Shown here one piece after another: positions 26,268 through 35,061 of a DNA stretch of 64,000 bases. The position numbers and the translations under genes were made by a program. The notes beneath the pieces were generated by a model that searched no databases, had not been told where the DNA came from, and worked only from the letters and a program-made list of their open reading frames with translations. How positions within the stretch are numbered: position 1 is the stretch's first letter; every line of letters starts with the position of its first letter. Origin of the DNA: Pseudodesulfovibrio senegalensis (GTDB lineage: Bacteria; Desulfobacterota; Desulfovibrionia; Desulfovibrionales; Desulfovibrionaceae); contig NZ_WAIE01000001.1 in NCBI RefSeq assembly GCF_008830225.1, positions 372,001 to 436,000 of the forward strand. Direction: 5' to 3'.

Positions 26268-27221
26268 ATGGATATGGAATTCTACAAGGACGTGCTCGAG
26301 TCCCTGACGGACGGTGTCTATTTTGTGGACCGGGACAGGGTGGTGACCTTCTGGAACAAGGGCGCCGAGCGCATCAGCGGCTATTCCGCGCAGGAGATCG
26401 TGGGCAAGAGCTGCGCGGACAACTATCTGCGCCACGTGGACGATGACGGCAACGAACTCTGCCTGCAGGGGTGTCCGTTGGCCGCGACCATGGACGACGG
26501 CCAGTCCCGGGAAGCCAATGTGTACATGCATCACAAGTTCGGGCATCGCATTCCCGTTTTTGTGCGCTCGTCGGCCATGCGCGATGAAAAGGGCGAGGTC
26601 ATCGGCGCGGTGGAGGTCTTTGCGGACAACAGCAGAAACGTAAGCATCCTCAAGGAAATGGAAGAGCTGCGCAAGGAAGTGCTCACCGACCAGCTCACGG
26701 GCGTGGGCAATCGCAGGTATGCGGACATCATCCTCGAGCGGCTGGATAACGCCATGCGCGATCATGGCGTGCCGTACGGGGCGCTGTTCGTGGACATCGA
26801 TTTTTTCAAAACCGTCAACGACAGCTGGGGTCATCATGTGGGCGATCGTGTGCTGAACATGGTGGCGCAGACCCTTTCGGGCGCATTGCGGCCTCTGGAT
26901 TCGGTGTGCCGCTGGGGCGGCGAGGAATTCGTGGTTTTGATTTCCAATGTGGAAGACCCCGGTCTGGGCACGCTGGCGGAGCGGCTCCGCATGCTCGTGG
27001 AGAGATCGTGGGTGGACCATGAGGACGGAACCATCCGGGTGACTGCATCCTTTGGCGGGGCTGTCGCCGGGCAGGGAGATACTCCGGAAGGCGTGATCGC
27101 CCGCGCGGATGGTCAGCTGTATCTGAGCAAGGATTCCGGTCGCAACTGCGTGCATATCAATCACAAAAAGACATCGGCGGGCCTGCCAGCAAAAGCGGGG
27201 AGGAGGGAGGAACAAGGATAA
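26268..27221 (+). CDS. PAS-GGDEF diguanylate cyclase
   Basis: A 317-residue cytoplasmic sensor-output protein that would make cyclic di-GMP. The ATG at 26268 is chosen because GAGGG lies 5 bases upstream; an upstream in-frame start adds only 15 residues. The N-terminal PAS domain (residues 5-125; LTDGVYFVDRDRVVTFWNKGAERISGYS) contains Cys residues in GKSCADN and ELCLQGCPLAA. The GGDEF domain begins at LTDQLTGVGNRRYAD and has the catalytic motif as GGEEF. An RxxD inhibitory site (RPLD) precedes it by five residues, so product inhibition is expected. No membrane segment or EAL domain. It stands alone after tRNA-Arg. Confidence 0.93.
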   Translation: MDMEFYKDVLESLTDGVYFVDRDRVVTFWNKGAERISGYSAQEIVGKSCADNYLRHVDDDGNELCLQGCPLAATMDDGQSREANVYMHHKFGHRIPVFVRSSAMRDEKGEVIGAVEVFADNSRNVSILKEMEELRKEVLTDQLTGVGNRRYADIILERLDNAMRDHGVPYGALFVDIDFFKTVNDSWGHHVGDRVLNMVAQTLSGALRPLDSVCRWGGEEFVVLISNVEDPGLGTLAERLRMLVERSWVDHEDGTIRVTASFGGAVAGQGDTPEGVIARADGQLYLSKDSGRNCVHINHKKTSAGLPAKAGRREEQG

Positions 27222-27573
27222 CATCCTTTATTTTACTATTCCCCGCGCCGACAAGCGCAGAATGGATTCTCAAGGCCTACGGCCTTGAGCCGCCGGAGGC
27301 GAAATCATTCCATAAATTCCGCCGCAGGCTGCCGAGGAAAGCCCGATTGCGGCGTTGGTGTAAAAAGAGCAAACCATCGCGTACGTGGAGTTCGCGTCGG
27401 TCTTGTTTTTTTTTCGCCTTGCACCCAGACCTTTCCCATCAGCCTGCCGGAGTATGCTCCGTGATTAATTTTTCCTCCTGCACGCCTCTCCCCGGCACTG
27501 GACGCAGGCCGGGCTTTTGTGGCAGATGTCCGGGGTGCCGTGGCATGAAGCCCGGTGCGCAGAACCGGAGGAC
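27222..27573. other. Intergenic region with a repeat fragment before the glycosyltransferase gene
   Basis: 352 bases without a supported gene. A hairpin CAAGGCC/GGCCTTG lies at 27271-27287, followed by CGCCGGAGGCGAAATC, which recurs inverted at 33853-33868. The remainder shows nothing definite apart from a T-rich stretch at 27402-27417. Confidence 0.55.
27291..27306 (+). repeat. Short dispersed repeat (16 bp shared with 33853-33868)
   Basis: CGCCGGAGGCGAAATC is present here and, in reverse complement, after tdh. Both copies lie between genes next to small hairpins. Confidence 0.55.
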
Positions 27574-28623
27574 ATGGTGCGCATAGCCTGGGTCAATGCG
27601 ACAAAGAAATGGGGCGGGGTCAAGACATGGTTTCTGACCTTTGCCCGCGAGATGCGCGAGCTGGGGCACGAGAATTTCGTGTGGGCCCGGCCCGGCGTGT
27701 TTCTGGACCGTTGCCGCGAGGAACTGGGACACGGCAAGGCCGTGTCGTTCGGCCCGGACTTCAACCCGGTTTCCATAGGCCGGTTCATGGCCGCGTTTGC
27801 CCGCGCGCGCATCGACGTGCTGGTCATCAACGTGGGCAAGGATCTGACCACGGCAGGCGTTGCGGCCCGGCTTTTGGGCATTCCGGTGGTGCAGCGCATC
27901 GGCCTGCCCGGAGACATCGCGCTCAAGGAGCGCACCCGGCGTGTACACCAATGGATTCGCCCGCATTTTCTGTGCCCGTGCCGCTTTATTGCGGACGGTT
28001 TTTTGCGCAACCTGCCCTATGTGCGGCCCGAGGACGTGCATGTGGTGCTCAACGGCAAGATTCCGGCCCGGTCCTGCACGCGGCCCGGCACTCCCCGTGA
28101 ACTGGTCATGACCGCGCAACTCATCAAGACCAAACGGCACGAGGTGGTGCTGGAGGCCATGCAGGGACTGGAGAACTGCCGCCTGAACATCGTGGGCACC
28201 GGCGACCGCGACGAGGAACTGGCCGCCCTGAGCCGGGAACTGGGCGTGGACGACCGCGTGGTCTTCAGCGGGTTCAGCAAGGACGTGGAGTCCGTGCTTG
28301 CGCGTTCGGACGTGTTCGTGCTGTCCTCCACGAGCGAAGGCCTGCCCAATACGCTGCTGGAAGCCATGGCCTGCGGCGTGCTGCCCGTAAGCCGCGACGT
28401 GGGCGGGGTGCGCGAAGTCTGGCCCGACGAACTGGACGAATTTCTGCTGCCCGGCAATGCCGGTCCTGCCGAGTTCCGCGATGCCCTGCGTACGGTCGTG
28501 GCCCTGCCGGACGAGACCCTGCAAGCCCACAAGGAACAGGCCCGCACCGCGTGCGCGGAGCGCTTCCACCTCAAAAAACAGGCCCGCCGGTTCGAGGCGT
28601 GGCTCGAAAACCTGCCGCGCTGA
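27574..28623 (+). CDS. GT4-type glycosyltransferase
   Basis: A 349-residue retaining glycosyltransferase with the GT-B fold, probably acting on lipopolysaccharide or a related cell-surface glycan. The start MVRIAWVNATKKWGGVKTW is preceded by CGGAGG. The N-terminal acceptor domain shows the typical GGVKTW loop. The C-terminal domain has LVMTAQLIKTKRHEVVLEAM, GTGDRDEELAALSRELGVDDRVVF in pieces, and the EX7E motif in SSTSEGLPNTLLEAMACG. No membrane segment. It stands alone, so the acceptor cannot be inferred. There is no clear terminator after it. Confidence 0.9.
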   Translation: MVRIAWVNATKKWGGVKTWFLTFAREMRELGHENFVWARPGVFLDRCREELGHGKAVSFGPDFNPVSIGRFMAAFARARIDVLVINVGKDLTTAGVAARLLGIPVVQRIGLPGDIALKERTRRVHQWIRPHFLCPCRFIADGFLRNLPYVRPEDVHVVLNGKIPARSCTRPGTPRELVMTAQLIKTKRHEVVLEAMQGLENCRLNIVGTGDRDEELAALSRELGVDDRVVFSGFSKDVESVLARSDVFVLSSTSEGLPNTLLEAMACGVLPVSRDVGGVREVWPDELDEFLLPGNAGPAEFRDALRTVVALPDETLQAHKEQARTACAERFHLKKQARRFEAWLENLPR

Positions 28624-28771
28624 TTTCCCTTTCGCTTTTGCTTTTTTTCTTTATTTTTTGGTTAAATACCTAATTAGTCGTTTTTCGTGAAACAGCGAGA
28701 AAAATACATCGTTTGATCTATTGGGCCTAACAAGGGTAGGTGTTTTCCGCTTTTCCCAGAACAAAACGCTT

Positions 28772-28797
28772 TTTTTGACGTGGACAATCGTCAAAAA
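28772..28797. promoter_or_regulatory. Inverted repeat upstream of the NSS transporter operon, possible operator
   Basis: TTTTTGACG and CGTCAAAAA, perfect 9-bp arms 8 bases apart, lie 109 bases before the transporter start. A TTGACG -35-like box is inside the left arm. It looks like a dimeric regulator site. Confidence 0.5.
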
Positions 28798-28864
28798 GGT
28801 CATTATGGGTGTCGGGATTCCGTTTTGAGTAAACCGTTGTTGCTTTTTTTTTGATTCATCAGGG

Positions 28865-28885
28865 GCGAACAGTGTTTTTGTTCGC
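28865..28885 (+). promoter_or_regulatory. Hairpin in the leader of the NSS transporter gene
   Basis: GCGAACA and TGTTCGC pair around a 7-base loop, 20 bases before the start codon and just before the ribosome site (AGAGGA). It could affect translation. Confidence 0.4.
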
Positions 28886-28905
28886 AAAGAGAGGAAAACA
28901 GACTC

Positions 28906-30414
28906 ATGCAAAACCGTGAAACGTGGAGTTCACGCGCGGGCTTCATCATGGCCGCTGTCGGTTCCGCTATCGGCCTCGGCAACATTTGGCGCTTCCCTTA
29001 CATGGCGTATGAAAACGGCGGGGGCGCCTTTCTGATTCCCTACCTCATCGCCATGGTCACCGCAGGCATTCCGTTCATGATCATGGAATTCGGCCTCGGC
29101 CACAAATTCCGCGGCTCGGCGCCGAGGATTTTCTCCTCCATTTCCCGCCGCTGGGAATGGCTGGGCTGGCTGCAGGTTTTGGTGGCATTCGTCATCGCCA
29201 CGTACTACGTGGTGGTCATCGCCTGGGCCATGTGCTATTTCGTGTTCTCTTTCTCGCAGGCCTGGGGCGCTTCCCCGGCCGACTTCTTTTTCAAGGACTA
29301 CCTGCACCTGACCGGCTCGCCGCTGGAACTCGGCTCCATCAACATGCCCGTGCTCGGCGCTTCCGTGCTGGCGTGGGGCGTGACCTTCATGGCCGTGTTC
29401 TCGGGTGTTCGCGGCGGCATCGAGCGCCTGAACAAGGTGTTCATGCCGCTGCTGTTCGTGATGGTGCTGGTGTTCATCGGTCGCGGAGTCATGCTGCCCG
29501 GCGCTGCCGAAGGGCTGCAATGGCTGTTCCGTCCCGATTTTTCGGCCATCCTTGACCATCAGGTCTGGGCCGATGCCTATGGCCAGATTTTCTACAGCCT
29601 GTCCGTGGGCTTTGCCATCATGCTGGCCTATTCCAGCTACCTGCCCAAGAAATCCGACGTGAACAACAACGCCACCATGACCGTGTTCATCAACTGCGGG
29701 TTCTCTATGCTGGGCGGCCTCATGGTCTTCAGCGTGCTGGGATACATGGCCGCGCAAAAGGGCGTTGCGGTCAGCGAAGTCGTCAGTTCCGGCGTGGGGC
29801 TGGCCTTCATCACCCTGCCCACGGCCATCAACCTGATGCCCATGCCCGTGTTCTTCGGCGCGCTGTTCTTCCTTGCGCTGACCGTCGCGGGGCTGTCCTC
29901 GCAGGTTTCCATTACCGAGGCCGTTGTCTCCACCATCGTGGACAAGCTGGACATGACCCGCAAGGGCGCCTCCGTGGTCGTCTGCGTTCTGGGATTCCTG
30001 ATCAGCGCGGTTTTTACCACGGGCGGCGGACTGTTGCTGCTGGACATCGTGGACCACTTCATCAACAACTTTGGCGTGCTTTGCTGCGGACTGCTGGAAA
30101 TCGTCATGATCAGCTGGTTCTGCAAGCTGGGTGACCTGCAGGAACACGTCAACTCGGTCTCCGAATTCCGGGTGGGTACGCTGTGGCAGGTCTGCCTGCG
30201 TTTCATCGCGCCGATCATGATGACCTACATGGTGATCATGAATTTCTACACCGACCTGACCAAGAATTACGGCGACTATTCGGATACGGCCATCATGGCT
30301 TTCGGCTGGGCCGTGCTGGGCGTGAGCCTTGTGCTGGCATTCGTGCTGCCGAGCAAGGAAATGGCCTTTGCCGGATACTCCGGCTCCAACCGCAACTTCC
30401 TGAGGAGGGGCTAG
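28906..30414 (+). CDS. Sodium-dependent amino-acid transporter, NSS/SNF family
   Basis: A 502-residue inner-membrane sodium symporter of the LeuT/MetP type. The family signature is at the start: SRAGFIMAAVGSAIGLGNIW followed by RFPY, carrying the unwound TM1 substrate and sodium site. Twelve hydrophobic segments can be traced, including the sodium-site helix with SFAIMLAYSSYLP-type sequence (SVGFAIMLAYSSYLP). The next gene, 2 bases on, encodes a MetS-like small subunit; by analogy with MetPS of Corynebacterium the substrate may be methionine or alanine, but neither is proven. GAGAGGA precedes the ATG. Confidence 0.93.
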   Translation: MQNRETWSSRAGFIMAAVGSAIGLGNIWRFPYMAYENGGGAFLIPYLIAMVTAGIPFMIMEFGLGHKFRGSAPRIFSSISRRWEWLGWLQVLVAFVIATYYVVVIAWAMCYFVFSFSQAWGASPADFFFKDYLHLTGSPLELGSINMPVLGASVLAWGVTFMAVFSGVRGGIERLNKVFMPLLFVMVLVFIGRGVMLPGAAEGLQWLFRPDFSAILDHQVWADAYGQIFYSLSVGFAIMLAYSSYLPKKSDVNNNATMTVFINCGFSMLGGLMVFSVLGYMAAQKGVAVSEVVSSGVGLAFITLPTAINLMPMPVFFGALFFLALTVAGLSSQVSITEAVVSTIVDKLDMTRKGASVVVCVLGFLISAVFTTGGGLLLLDIVDHFINNFGVLCCGLLEIVMISWFCKLGDLQEHVNSVSEFRVGTLWQVCLRFIAPIMMTYMVIMNFYTDLTKNYGDYSDTAIMAFGWAVLGVSLVLAFVLPSKEMAFAGYSGSNRNFLRRG

Positions 30415-30416
30415 TC

Positions 30417-30515
30417 ATGACTACCGGAGCAATCTTCATGCTTGTTTTCGGGCTGGGTATCACCTGGGGCGGTGCCGCTCTCTGCATTCGCAAGGCCATA
30501 ACCTCCCGTAAGTAG
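30417..30515 (+). CDS. MetS-like small subunit of the NSS transporter (32 residues)
   Basis: A 32-residue single-membrane-span microprotein (MTTGAIFMLVFGLGITWGGA, then ALCIRKAITSRK). The motif GLGITWGGAALCI is what I know from the methionine/alanine import NSS small subunit (MetS), which is needed for transport by MetP. It starts 2 bases after the transporter stop. Its ribosome site GAGGAGG lies inside the last codons of that gene. A basic C-terminal tail follows the membrane span, placing that end in the cytoplasm by the positive-inside rule. Confidence 0.88.
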   Translation: MTTGAIFMLVFGLGITWGGAALCIRKAITSRK

Positions 30516-30540
30516 CCGAACCGCAATAACAACGGTTTTC

Positions 30541-30573
30541 AGGGCCGCCTCAGCGATGGGGTGGCCCTTTTTT
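30541..30573 (+). terminator. Terminator of the NSS transporter operon
   Basis: AGGGCCGCCTC pairs with GGGGTGGCCCT (two G-T pairs) around a 6-base loop, followed by six T. Confidence 0.9.
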
Positions 30574-30819
30574 GCAGGGCCACGCGGGGCCTGCCGCACA
30601 AATATGGATGCCGGAATCCTTGACGCGGACAGTGCCGTGCGGTAGGGCTTCATGCACAAACCAGCAACGTCCACGGGGACGTGGCCTTTTCAGGGGCCAT
30701 GCTGGTATTTGCTTGATACCGGCCGTACAGCAGGCGATGTTTTCGTTTTCGTGCTCATGTTCATGGGTGACCAATGGGCTCCGGTCGGGTGTTCACTTTT
30801 TTGATTTGGAGTTTTTTCA

Positions 30820-31086
30820 ATGGCCAAAAGCATTTATGTTGGCAACCTGCCCTGGAGTTCCACCGAAGACGAAGTGCGTTCCGCCTTTGCCGCTCATGGT
30901 GAAGTCCTTTCCGTGAAATTGATTGAAGACCGTGAAACCGGCCGCCCGCGCGGATTCGGATTCGTGGAGATGGAAGACGAAGGCGCTCTGGCCGCTATCG
31001 ACGCCCTGGACGGTGCCGATTTCGGCGGACGCAATATCAAGGTCAACGAGGCCCGGCCCCGCGCCGAACGCAGCCCTCGCTGGTAG
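30820..31086 (+). CDS. RRM-type RNA-binding protein
   Basis: An 88-residue protein consisting of one RNA recognition motif. RNP2 is SIYVGNLPW and RNP1 is RPRGFGFVEM, with the aromatic residues needed for stacking on RNA. It ends in a short basic tail (EARPRAERSPRW). Such single-RRM proteins are known in cyanobacteria and some proteobacteria, often cold-inducible and able to bind mRNA. It precedes infA by 81 bases with a terminator between them. The 246 bases upstream hold hairpins (GCAGGGCC... and TCCACGGGGACGTGG) but no gene. Confidence 0.93.
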   Translation: MAKSIYVGNLPWSSTEDEVRSAFAAHGEVLSVKLIEDRETGRPRGFGFVEMEDEGALAAIDALDGADFGGRNIKVNEARPRAERSPRW

Positions 31087-31105
31087 TTTCGCTTTTTGCA
31101 TGGTT

Positions 31106-31137
31106 ACGGCCCTGCCTGTATTGGGCAGGGCCGTTTT
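31106..31137 (+). terminator. Terminator after the RRM gene
   Basis: ACGGCCCTGCC and GGCAGGGCCGT pair around a 6-base loop and are followed by TTT. Read-through into infA is possible because the T run is short. Confidence 0.75.
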
Positions 31138-31167
31138 ACGGATATATTTCAAGAACAAGGAGTCTCA

Positions 31168-31386
31168 ATGGCCAAGGAAGAAGGCATTCAGGTCCAGGGC
31201 ACGGTTGAAGAAGCCCTGCCCAACGCCATGTTTCGTGTGCAGCTCGAAAACGGGCACGAAGTGCTCGCCCATATTTCCGGCAAGATGCGCAAATTCCGCA
31301 TCCGGGTCATGCCCGGCGATACCGTCACGGTAGAGCTTTCCCCGTATGACCTGACCCGCGGTCGCATCACCTTCCGGCCCCGTTAA
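31168..31386 (+). CDS. infA: Translation initiation factor IF-1
   Basis: A 72-residue S1/OB-fold protein that occupies the ribosomal A site during initiation. The start follows AAGGAG with good spacing. Core motifs [37 protein letters not shown] and [18 protein letters not shown] are the standard IF-1 sequence, and it ends RITFRPR. Confidence 0.97.
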   Translation: MAKEEGIQVQGTVEEALPNAMFRVQLENGHEVLAHISGKMRKFRIRVMPGDTVTVELSPYDLTRGRITFRPR

Positions 31387-31504
31387 CAGGCTGCCTTGAA
31401 ACGGTGATCCGCCGCATTGCGGAAGAGATCGGCAGCGGGCCTGCGAACATGCAGTTCCGGTCCGGTACTTGTTCGCATTGAGCTTACAGCCGTTTTGGGA
31501 CCGT

Positions 31505-31544
31505 AGGAAAAAGGCCCGGCGCACATGCGCCGGGCCTTTTTCCT
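31505..31544. terminator. Bidirectional terminator between infA and the epimerase gene
   Basis: AGGAAAAAGGCCCGGCGCA and its exact complement surround a two-base centre. T runs face both convergent genes. Confidence 0.9.
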
Positions 31545-31561
31545 GTTTATGGGTCTGACGA

Positions 31562-32554
31562 TCATCCCCACAGGGCCGGGATGGGCGGATTGGCCGTTCC
31601 GTTTTCCTCGTAACAAATGCCGTGTGCGTGGTCTTCCTTGAGCAGCAGCGGGCCGTCCAGATCCACGAAGTCTGCATCCCTTGCCAGCAGCAGGGCCGGG
31701 GCCATGGCCAGCGACGAACCGAGCATGCAGCCGGTCATCACGCCAAAGCCCATTTTTCTGGCTTCGCGCAGCAGGGCCGCGCCTTCGGTCAGGCCGCCGG
31801 TCTTGTCCAGCTTGATGTTCACCACGTCGTACAAGCCCTGCAACCGGGGCAGGTCGCTGCGGTCGTGGCAGGATTCATCCGCGCAGACCGGGACCGGGCG
31901 TTCGAGACGGGCGAGGGAATCATCCTTTGCGGCGGGAAAGGGCTGCTCGATGAGCACCACGCCCAGCGATCCGAGGATCGGGCTCAGCTCGTTGTATTCC
32001 TGATCATCCCACGCTTCGTTGGCGTCGATGATCAGTTTCGAGTCTGGCGCGTTTTCGTGCACGGCGCGGATGCGCTGCACGTCATTATCCCCGCCCAGCT
32101 TGACCTTGAGCAGGGGGCGGTGGCTGTTTTCCGCAGCCTTTTCGCCCATGCCCTGCGGCGTGTCCAGACTGATGGTGTAGGCCGTAACCGCGGGCTTGGG
32201 CGTGGCAAGGCCCAGCAGTTCGTGCGCCGGGCGGCCTTCCAGCTTGGCCCGCAGGTCCCAGAGCGCGCAATCCAATCCGTTGCGGGCCGCACCCGGGGGC
32301 AGCAGGCCCTGCAGCATGGTATTGTCCGGTGAAGAAAGTTTCTGCCCTGCGGCCTCGATGCTTTCCACCACGCCTTCCACGGTTTCCCGGTAGCGCGCAT
32401 AGGGCACGCATTCGCCGCGTCCGGTATGGCCGTTCATGCTGGCGTGGACCTCCACGACAACGGCCTCGGTGCGCGAGCCGCGGGAGATGGTGAATTTTCC
32501 GGCCACGGGCCAGGAGCGGACATGGGTGCGTATTTTCAATGGTTCGGTCGGCAT
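31562..32554 (-). CDS. Dipeptide epimerase, enolase superfamily (L-Ala-D/L-Glu epimerase-like)
   Basis: A 330-residue enzyme of the muconate-lactonising/dipeptide-epimerase subgroup. Such enzymes racemise the second residue of L-Ala-D-Glu from murein turnover, or of other dipeptides. The start MPTEPLKIRTHVRSW has GGGGA upstream; a much longer upstream frame is only antisense to tdh. The catalytic Lys pair is in LLKVKLGG. The metal ligands are Asp in IIDANEAW, Glu in LIEQPFP and Asp in CADESCH, and the second catalytic Lys is in NIKLDKTGG. It is divergent from tdh and close to the peptide transporter operon, which fits a role in peptide use. Confidence 0.88.
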   Translation of the reverse strand: MPTEPLKIRTHVRSWPVAGKFTISRGSRTEAVVVEVHASMNGHTGRGECVPYARYRETVEGVVESIEAAGQKLSSPDNTMLQGLLPPGAARNGLDCALWDLRAKLEGRPAHELLGLATPKPAVTAYTISLDTPQGMGEKAAENSHRPLLKVKLGGDNDVQRIRAVHENAPDSKLIIDANEAWDDQEYNELSPILGSLGVVLIEQPFPAAKDDSLARLERPVPVCADESCHDRSDLPRLQGLYDVVNIKLDKTGGLTEGAALLREARKMGFGVMTGCMLGSSLAMAPALLLARDADFVDLDGPLLLKEDHAHGICYEENGTANPPIPALWG

Positions 32555-32758
32555 GGTCGGTCCCCGGTTGCGGTTTGTTTTTCGTTGAACGGATATGATA
32601 TCCTTTGGGTCGGATTTGCGCAAACCGAAAACAAGCAGGGGTGTTGTCGGGAAACAAGCATTTTTTAGCCATAAAATCCTTGCTTCCTGCCGTGAACTGA
32701 CGCAAACAACCTGCAGCACCATACAGCAGACATCCAACCCGAAACCAGGGGAGAACCA

Positions 32759-33805
32759 ATGAATACTCAGCCGACCATGAAGGCGCTGGTCAAGAGCAGG
32801 GCCGAGCAGGGCATCTGGATGGAGCAGGTTCCGTTTCCGGTCTGCGGCCACAATGACGCCCTGATCCGCATTACCAAGACCGCCATTTGCGGCACGGACA
32901 TCCATATATTCAACTGGGACCAGTGGGCGCAGCAGACCATTCCGGTTCCCATGGTTGTGGGCCACGAGTTTGTGGGCGAAGTGATCGAGATCGGCGGCGA
33001 AGTGCAGGGACTCAAGCCCGGAGACCGTGTTTCCGCGGAAGGGCACATTACCTGCGGCTATTGCCGCAACTGCCGCGCGGGCAAGCGTCACCTGTGCCGC
33101 AATACCGTGGGCGTGGGCGTGAACAGGCCCGGTTGTTTTGCCGAGTATCTGTGCGTTCCGGCCGTGAACGTGTTCCGCATTCCCGACAATATTTCCGACG
33201 ACATGGCCTCGGTGCTGGACCCGCTGGGCAATGCCGCGCATACCGCACTTTCCTTCGACCTTGTGGGAGAAGACGTGCTCATCACCGGGGCCGGGCCCAT
33301 CGGCATGATGGCTGCGGCCATTTGCCGCCATGTGGGCGCGCGGCACGTCGTCATCACGGATGTGAACGACTACCGCCTTGAACTGGCCGGACGCATGGGC
33401 GCCACGCGCACGGTCAACGTCACCAAGGAGTCCCTTGAATCCGTCATGGACGATATCGGCATGGTGGAAGGATTCGACGTGGGGCTGGAGATGTCCGGCA
33501 ATCCTTCGGCCTTTGGCGACATGTTGGAAAAGATGAACCACGGCGGCAAGGTGGCCCTGCTGGGCATTCTGCCGCCGGACACGGCCATCGACTGGAACAC
33601 CGTGGTGTTCAAGGGCCTGTTCGTCAAGGGAATTTATGGCCGCGAGATGTTCGAGACATGGTACAAGATGACCTCCATGCTCCAGAGCGGCTTGGACATT
33701 GCCCCGGCCATCACGCACCATTTCGCCATTGATGACTACCAGGAGGCCTTTGAGGTCATGCGCTCCGGCCAGTCCGGCAAGGTCATTCTGGATTGGACCC
33801 GCTAG
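32759..33805 (+). CDS. tdh: L-threonine 3-dehydrogenase (zinc, medium-chain)
   Basis: A 348-residue NAD-dependent enzyme converting L-threonine to 2-amino-3-ketobutyrate, which Kbl (40946-42136) then cleaves to glycine and acetyl-CoA. Catalytic-zinc residues lie in [16 protein letters not shown] (Cys and the family-specific DIHI) and [10 protein letters not shown]. The structural-zinc Cys set is [15 protein letters not shown]. The Rossmann loop is [13 protein letters not shown]. Length and the DIHIFNWD block match Tdh rather than sorbitol or alcohol dehydrogenases. GGGAGA precedes the ATG. Confidence 0.93.
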   Translation: MNTQPTMKALVKSRAEQGIWMEQVPFPVCGHNDALIRITKTAICGTDIHIFNWDQWAQQTIPVPMVVGHEFVGEVIEIGGEVQGLKPGDRVSAEGHITCGYCRNCRAGKRHLCRNTVGVGVNRPGCFAEYLCVPAVNVFRIPDNISDDMASVLDPLGNAAHTALSFDLVGEDVLITGAGPIGMMAAAICRHVGARHVVITDVNDYRLELAGRMGATRTVNVTKESLESVMDDIGMVEGFDVGLEMSGNPSAFGDMLEKMNHGGKVALLGILPPDTAIDWNTVVFKGLFVKGIYGREMFETWYKMTSMLQSGLDIAPAITHHFAIDDYQEAFEVMRSGQSGKVILDWTR

Positions 33806-33852
33806 GTTTGAAAGACAGAACATGATGCCGCCTTTGGCGGCATTGACGACAG

Positions 33853-33868
33853 GATTTCGCCTCCGGCG
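33853..33868 (-). repeat. Short dispersed repeat (inverted copy of 27291-27306)
   Basis: GATTTCGCCTCCGGCG is the reverse complement of the 16-bp element before the glycosyltransferase gene. It is flanked by the small hairpins CCGCCTTTGGCGG and CAAGGGACACGTCCCTTG. Confidence 0.55.
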
Positions 33869-33927
33869 GGCAAGGGACACGTCCCTTGCAACCCTGATTT
33901 GATTTTTTACGTAGACGATCATGAAAA

Positions 33928-33963
33928 CTGCGGCCCGTCCTGCAATAGCAGGGCGGGCCGCAG
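33928..33963. terminator. Hairpin downstream of tdh
   Basis: CTGCGGCCCG and CGGGCCGCAG with an inner TCCTGC/GCAGGG pairing. No clean T run follows; it may be part of the termination zone between convergent tdh and dppF. Confidence 0.5.
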
Positions 33964-33968
33964 CGCTA

Positions 33969-34026
33969 TAAAGTTTTGGTGGAGGGGTTTGGGGAGGCCC
34001 CTTTTTCAAAAGGGGCCTCCCCAACT
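33969..34026. repeat. Palindromic intergenic repeat element
   Basis: A 15-bp perfect inverted repeat (GGGGAGGCCCCTTTT and AAAAGGGGCCTCCCC, 33991-34022) preceded by AAGTTTTGGTGGAGGGG. The diverged copy is at 12589-12650. The centre contains T and A runs, so it may also end transcription of the dpp operon. Confidence 0.65.
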
Positions 34027-34056
34027 GTCTTCCCGAATATTCTTGTCCGACCTGTG

Positions 34057-35058
34057 CTAGTCCAGGTCTTCGGCAATCTTGTCCGAGTGCAGGAAGCAGC
34101 GCACCATGTGCCCGTCACCCAGATCGGTCAGGGCCGGGGCGTGCTGGCGGCATTTGTCCATGACGTGCACGCAGCGGGTGTGAAAGTGGCAGCCTGTGGG
34201 TGGATTGAGGGGGCTGGGCAGTTCGCCCTTGACGCCCTCGCGTTTGGGCTTTTCGCCCACGTTGGCCGTAGGTGCGGCCTTGAGCAGCACCTGCGTGTAG
34301 GGATGGCTGGGGTTGTCGTAGAGGGCGTGCTTGTCTGCCAGTTCCACGATGCGGCCCAGATACATGACCGCCACGCGGTCGCTGATGTGTTTGACCACGC
34401 TCAGGTCGTGGGAGACGAACAGGTAGGTCAGGTTGAATTCTTCCTGCAGGTCCATGAGCAGGTTGATGACCTGCGCCTGAATGGACACGTCCAGCGCGGA
34501 AACCGGCTCGTCGCAGATGATGAGTTCCGGGTTCAGCGCCAGTGCGCGGGCGACCCCGATGCGCTGGCGCTGGCCGCCCGAGAATTCGTGCGGGTAGCGC
34601 ATGATCTGGCCCGGACGCAGTCCGACCTTGTCCATGAGTGCACGCACGATGTCCATGCGTTCGCTTTTTTTGCCGATGTTGTGGATGGTCAGGCCTTCAC
34701 CGATGATCTGGCCCACGGTCTGGCGCGGGTTCAGGGACGAGTAGGGGTCCTGGAAGATGATCTGCATCTTGCTGCGCATGGGGATCATGGCCTTGCGCGA
34801 CAGGGAGAGCACGTCCGTGCCGTTGTAGACCACTTCGCCGGCCTCGGGGTGTTCCAGACGCAGGATACAGCGTCCCAGCGTGGACTTGCCGCAACCGGAT
34901 TCGCCCACCAGACCGAGGGTTTCGCCCTTGTATATGTCCAGGTCCACGCCGTCCACGGCCTTGACCACGCCGCTTTTGCGGCCCATGTCGGCCTTGACTT
35001 CGAAGTGCTTGCGCAGTCCCCGGAGCCGGACGAGTATTTGCTTGTTCGATTCGCTCAT
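34057..35058 (-). CDS. dppF: Oligo/dipeptide ABC transporter, ATP-binding protein (DppF-like)
   Basis: A 333-residue ATPase, last gene of the five-gene peptide importer operon. Walker A is [12 protein letters not shown], the ABC signature is [17 protein letters not shown], and Walker B is [13 protein letters not shown], followed by the switch His in [11 protein letters not shown]. The C-terminal oligopeptide domain has the Cys cluster ([14 protein letters not shown]) seen in this family and thought to bind an Fe-S centre in some members. It begins 3 bases after the dppD stop, so the two are tightly coupled. Confidence 0.95.
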   Translation of the reverse strand: MSESNKQILVRLRGLRKHFEVKADMGRKSGVVKAVDGVDLDIYKGETLGLVGESGCGKSTLGRCILRLEHPEAGEVVYNGTDVLSLSRKAMIPMRSKMQIIFQDPYSSLNPRQTVGQIIGEGLTIHNIGKKSERMDIVRALMDKVGLRPGQIMRYPHEFSGGQRQRIGVARALALNPELIICDEPVSALDVSIQAQVINLLMDLQEEFNLTYLFVSHDLSVVKHISDRVAVMYLGRIVELADKHALYDNPSHPYTQVLLKAAPTANVGEKPKREGVKGELPSPLNPPTGCHFHTRCVHVMDKCRQHAPALTDLGDGHMVRCFLHSDKIAEDLD

Positions 35059-35061
35059 GAG

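Noticed and set aside
32555-34024. N-terminal extension of the epimerase frame to 34024
   Set aside because: The extension is antisense to tdh. The family start MPTEPLKIRTHVRSW at 32554 has a ribosome site and gives the expected length.
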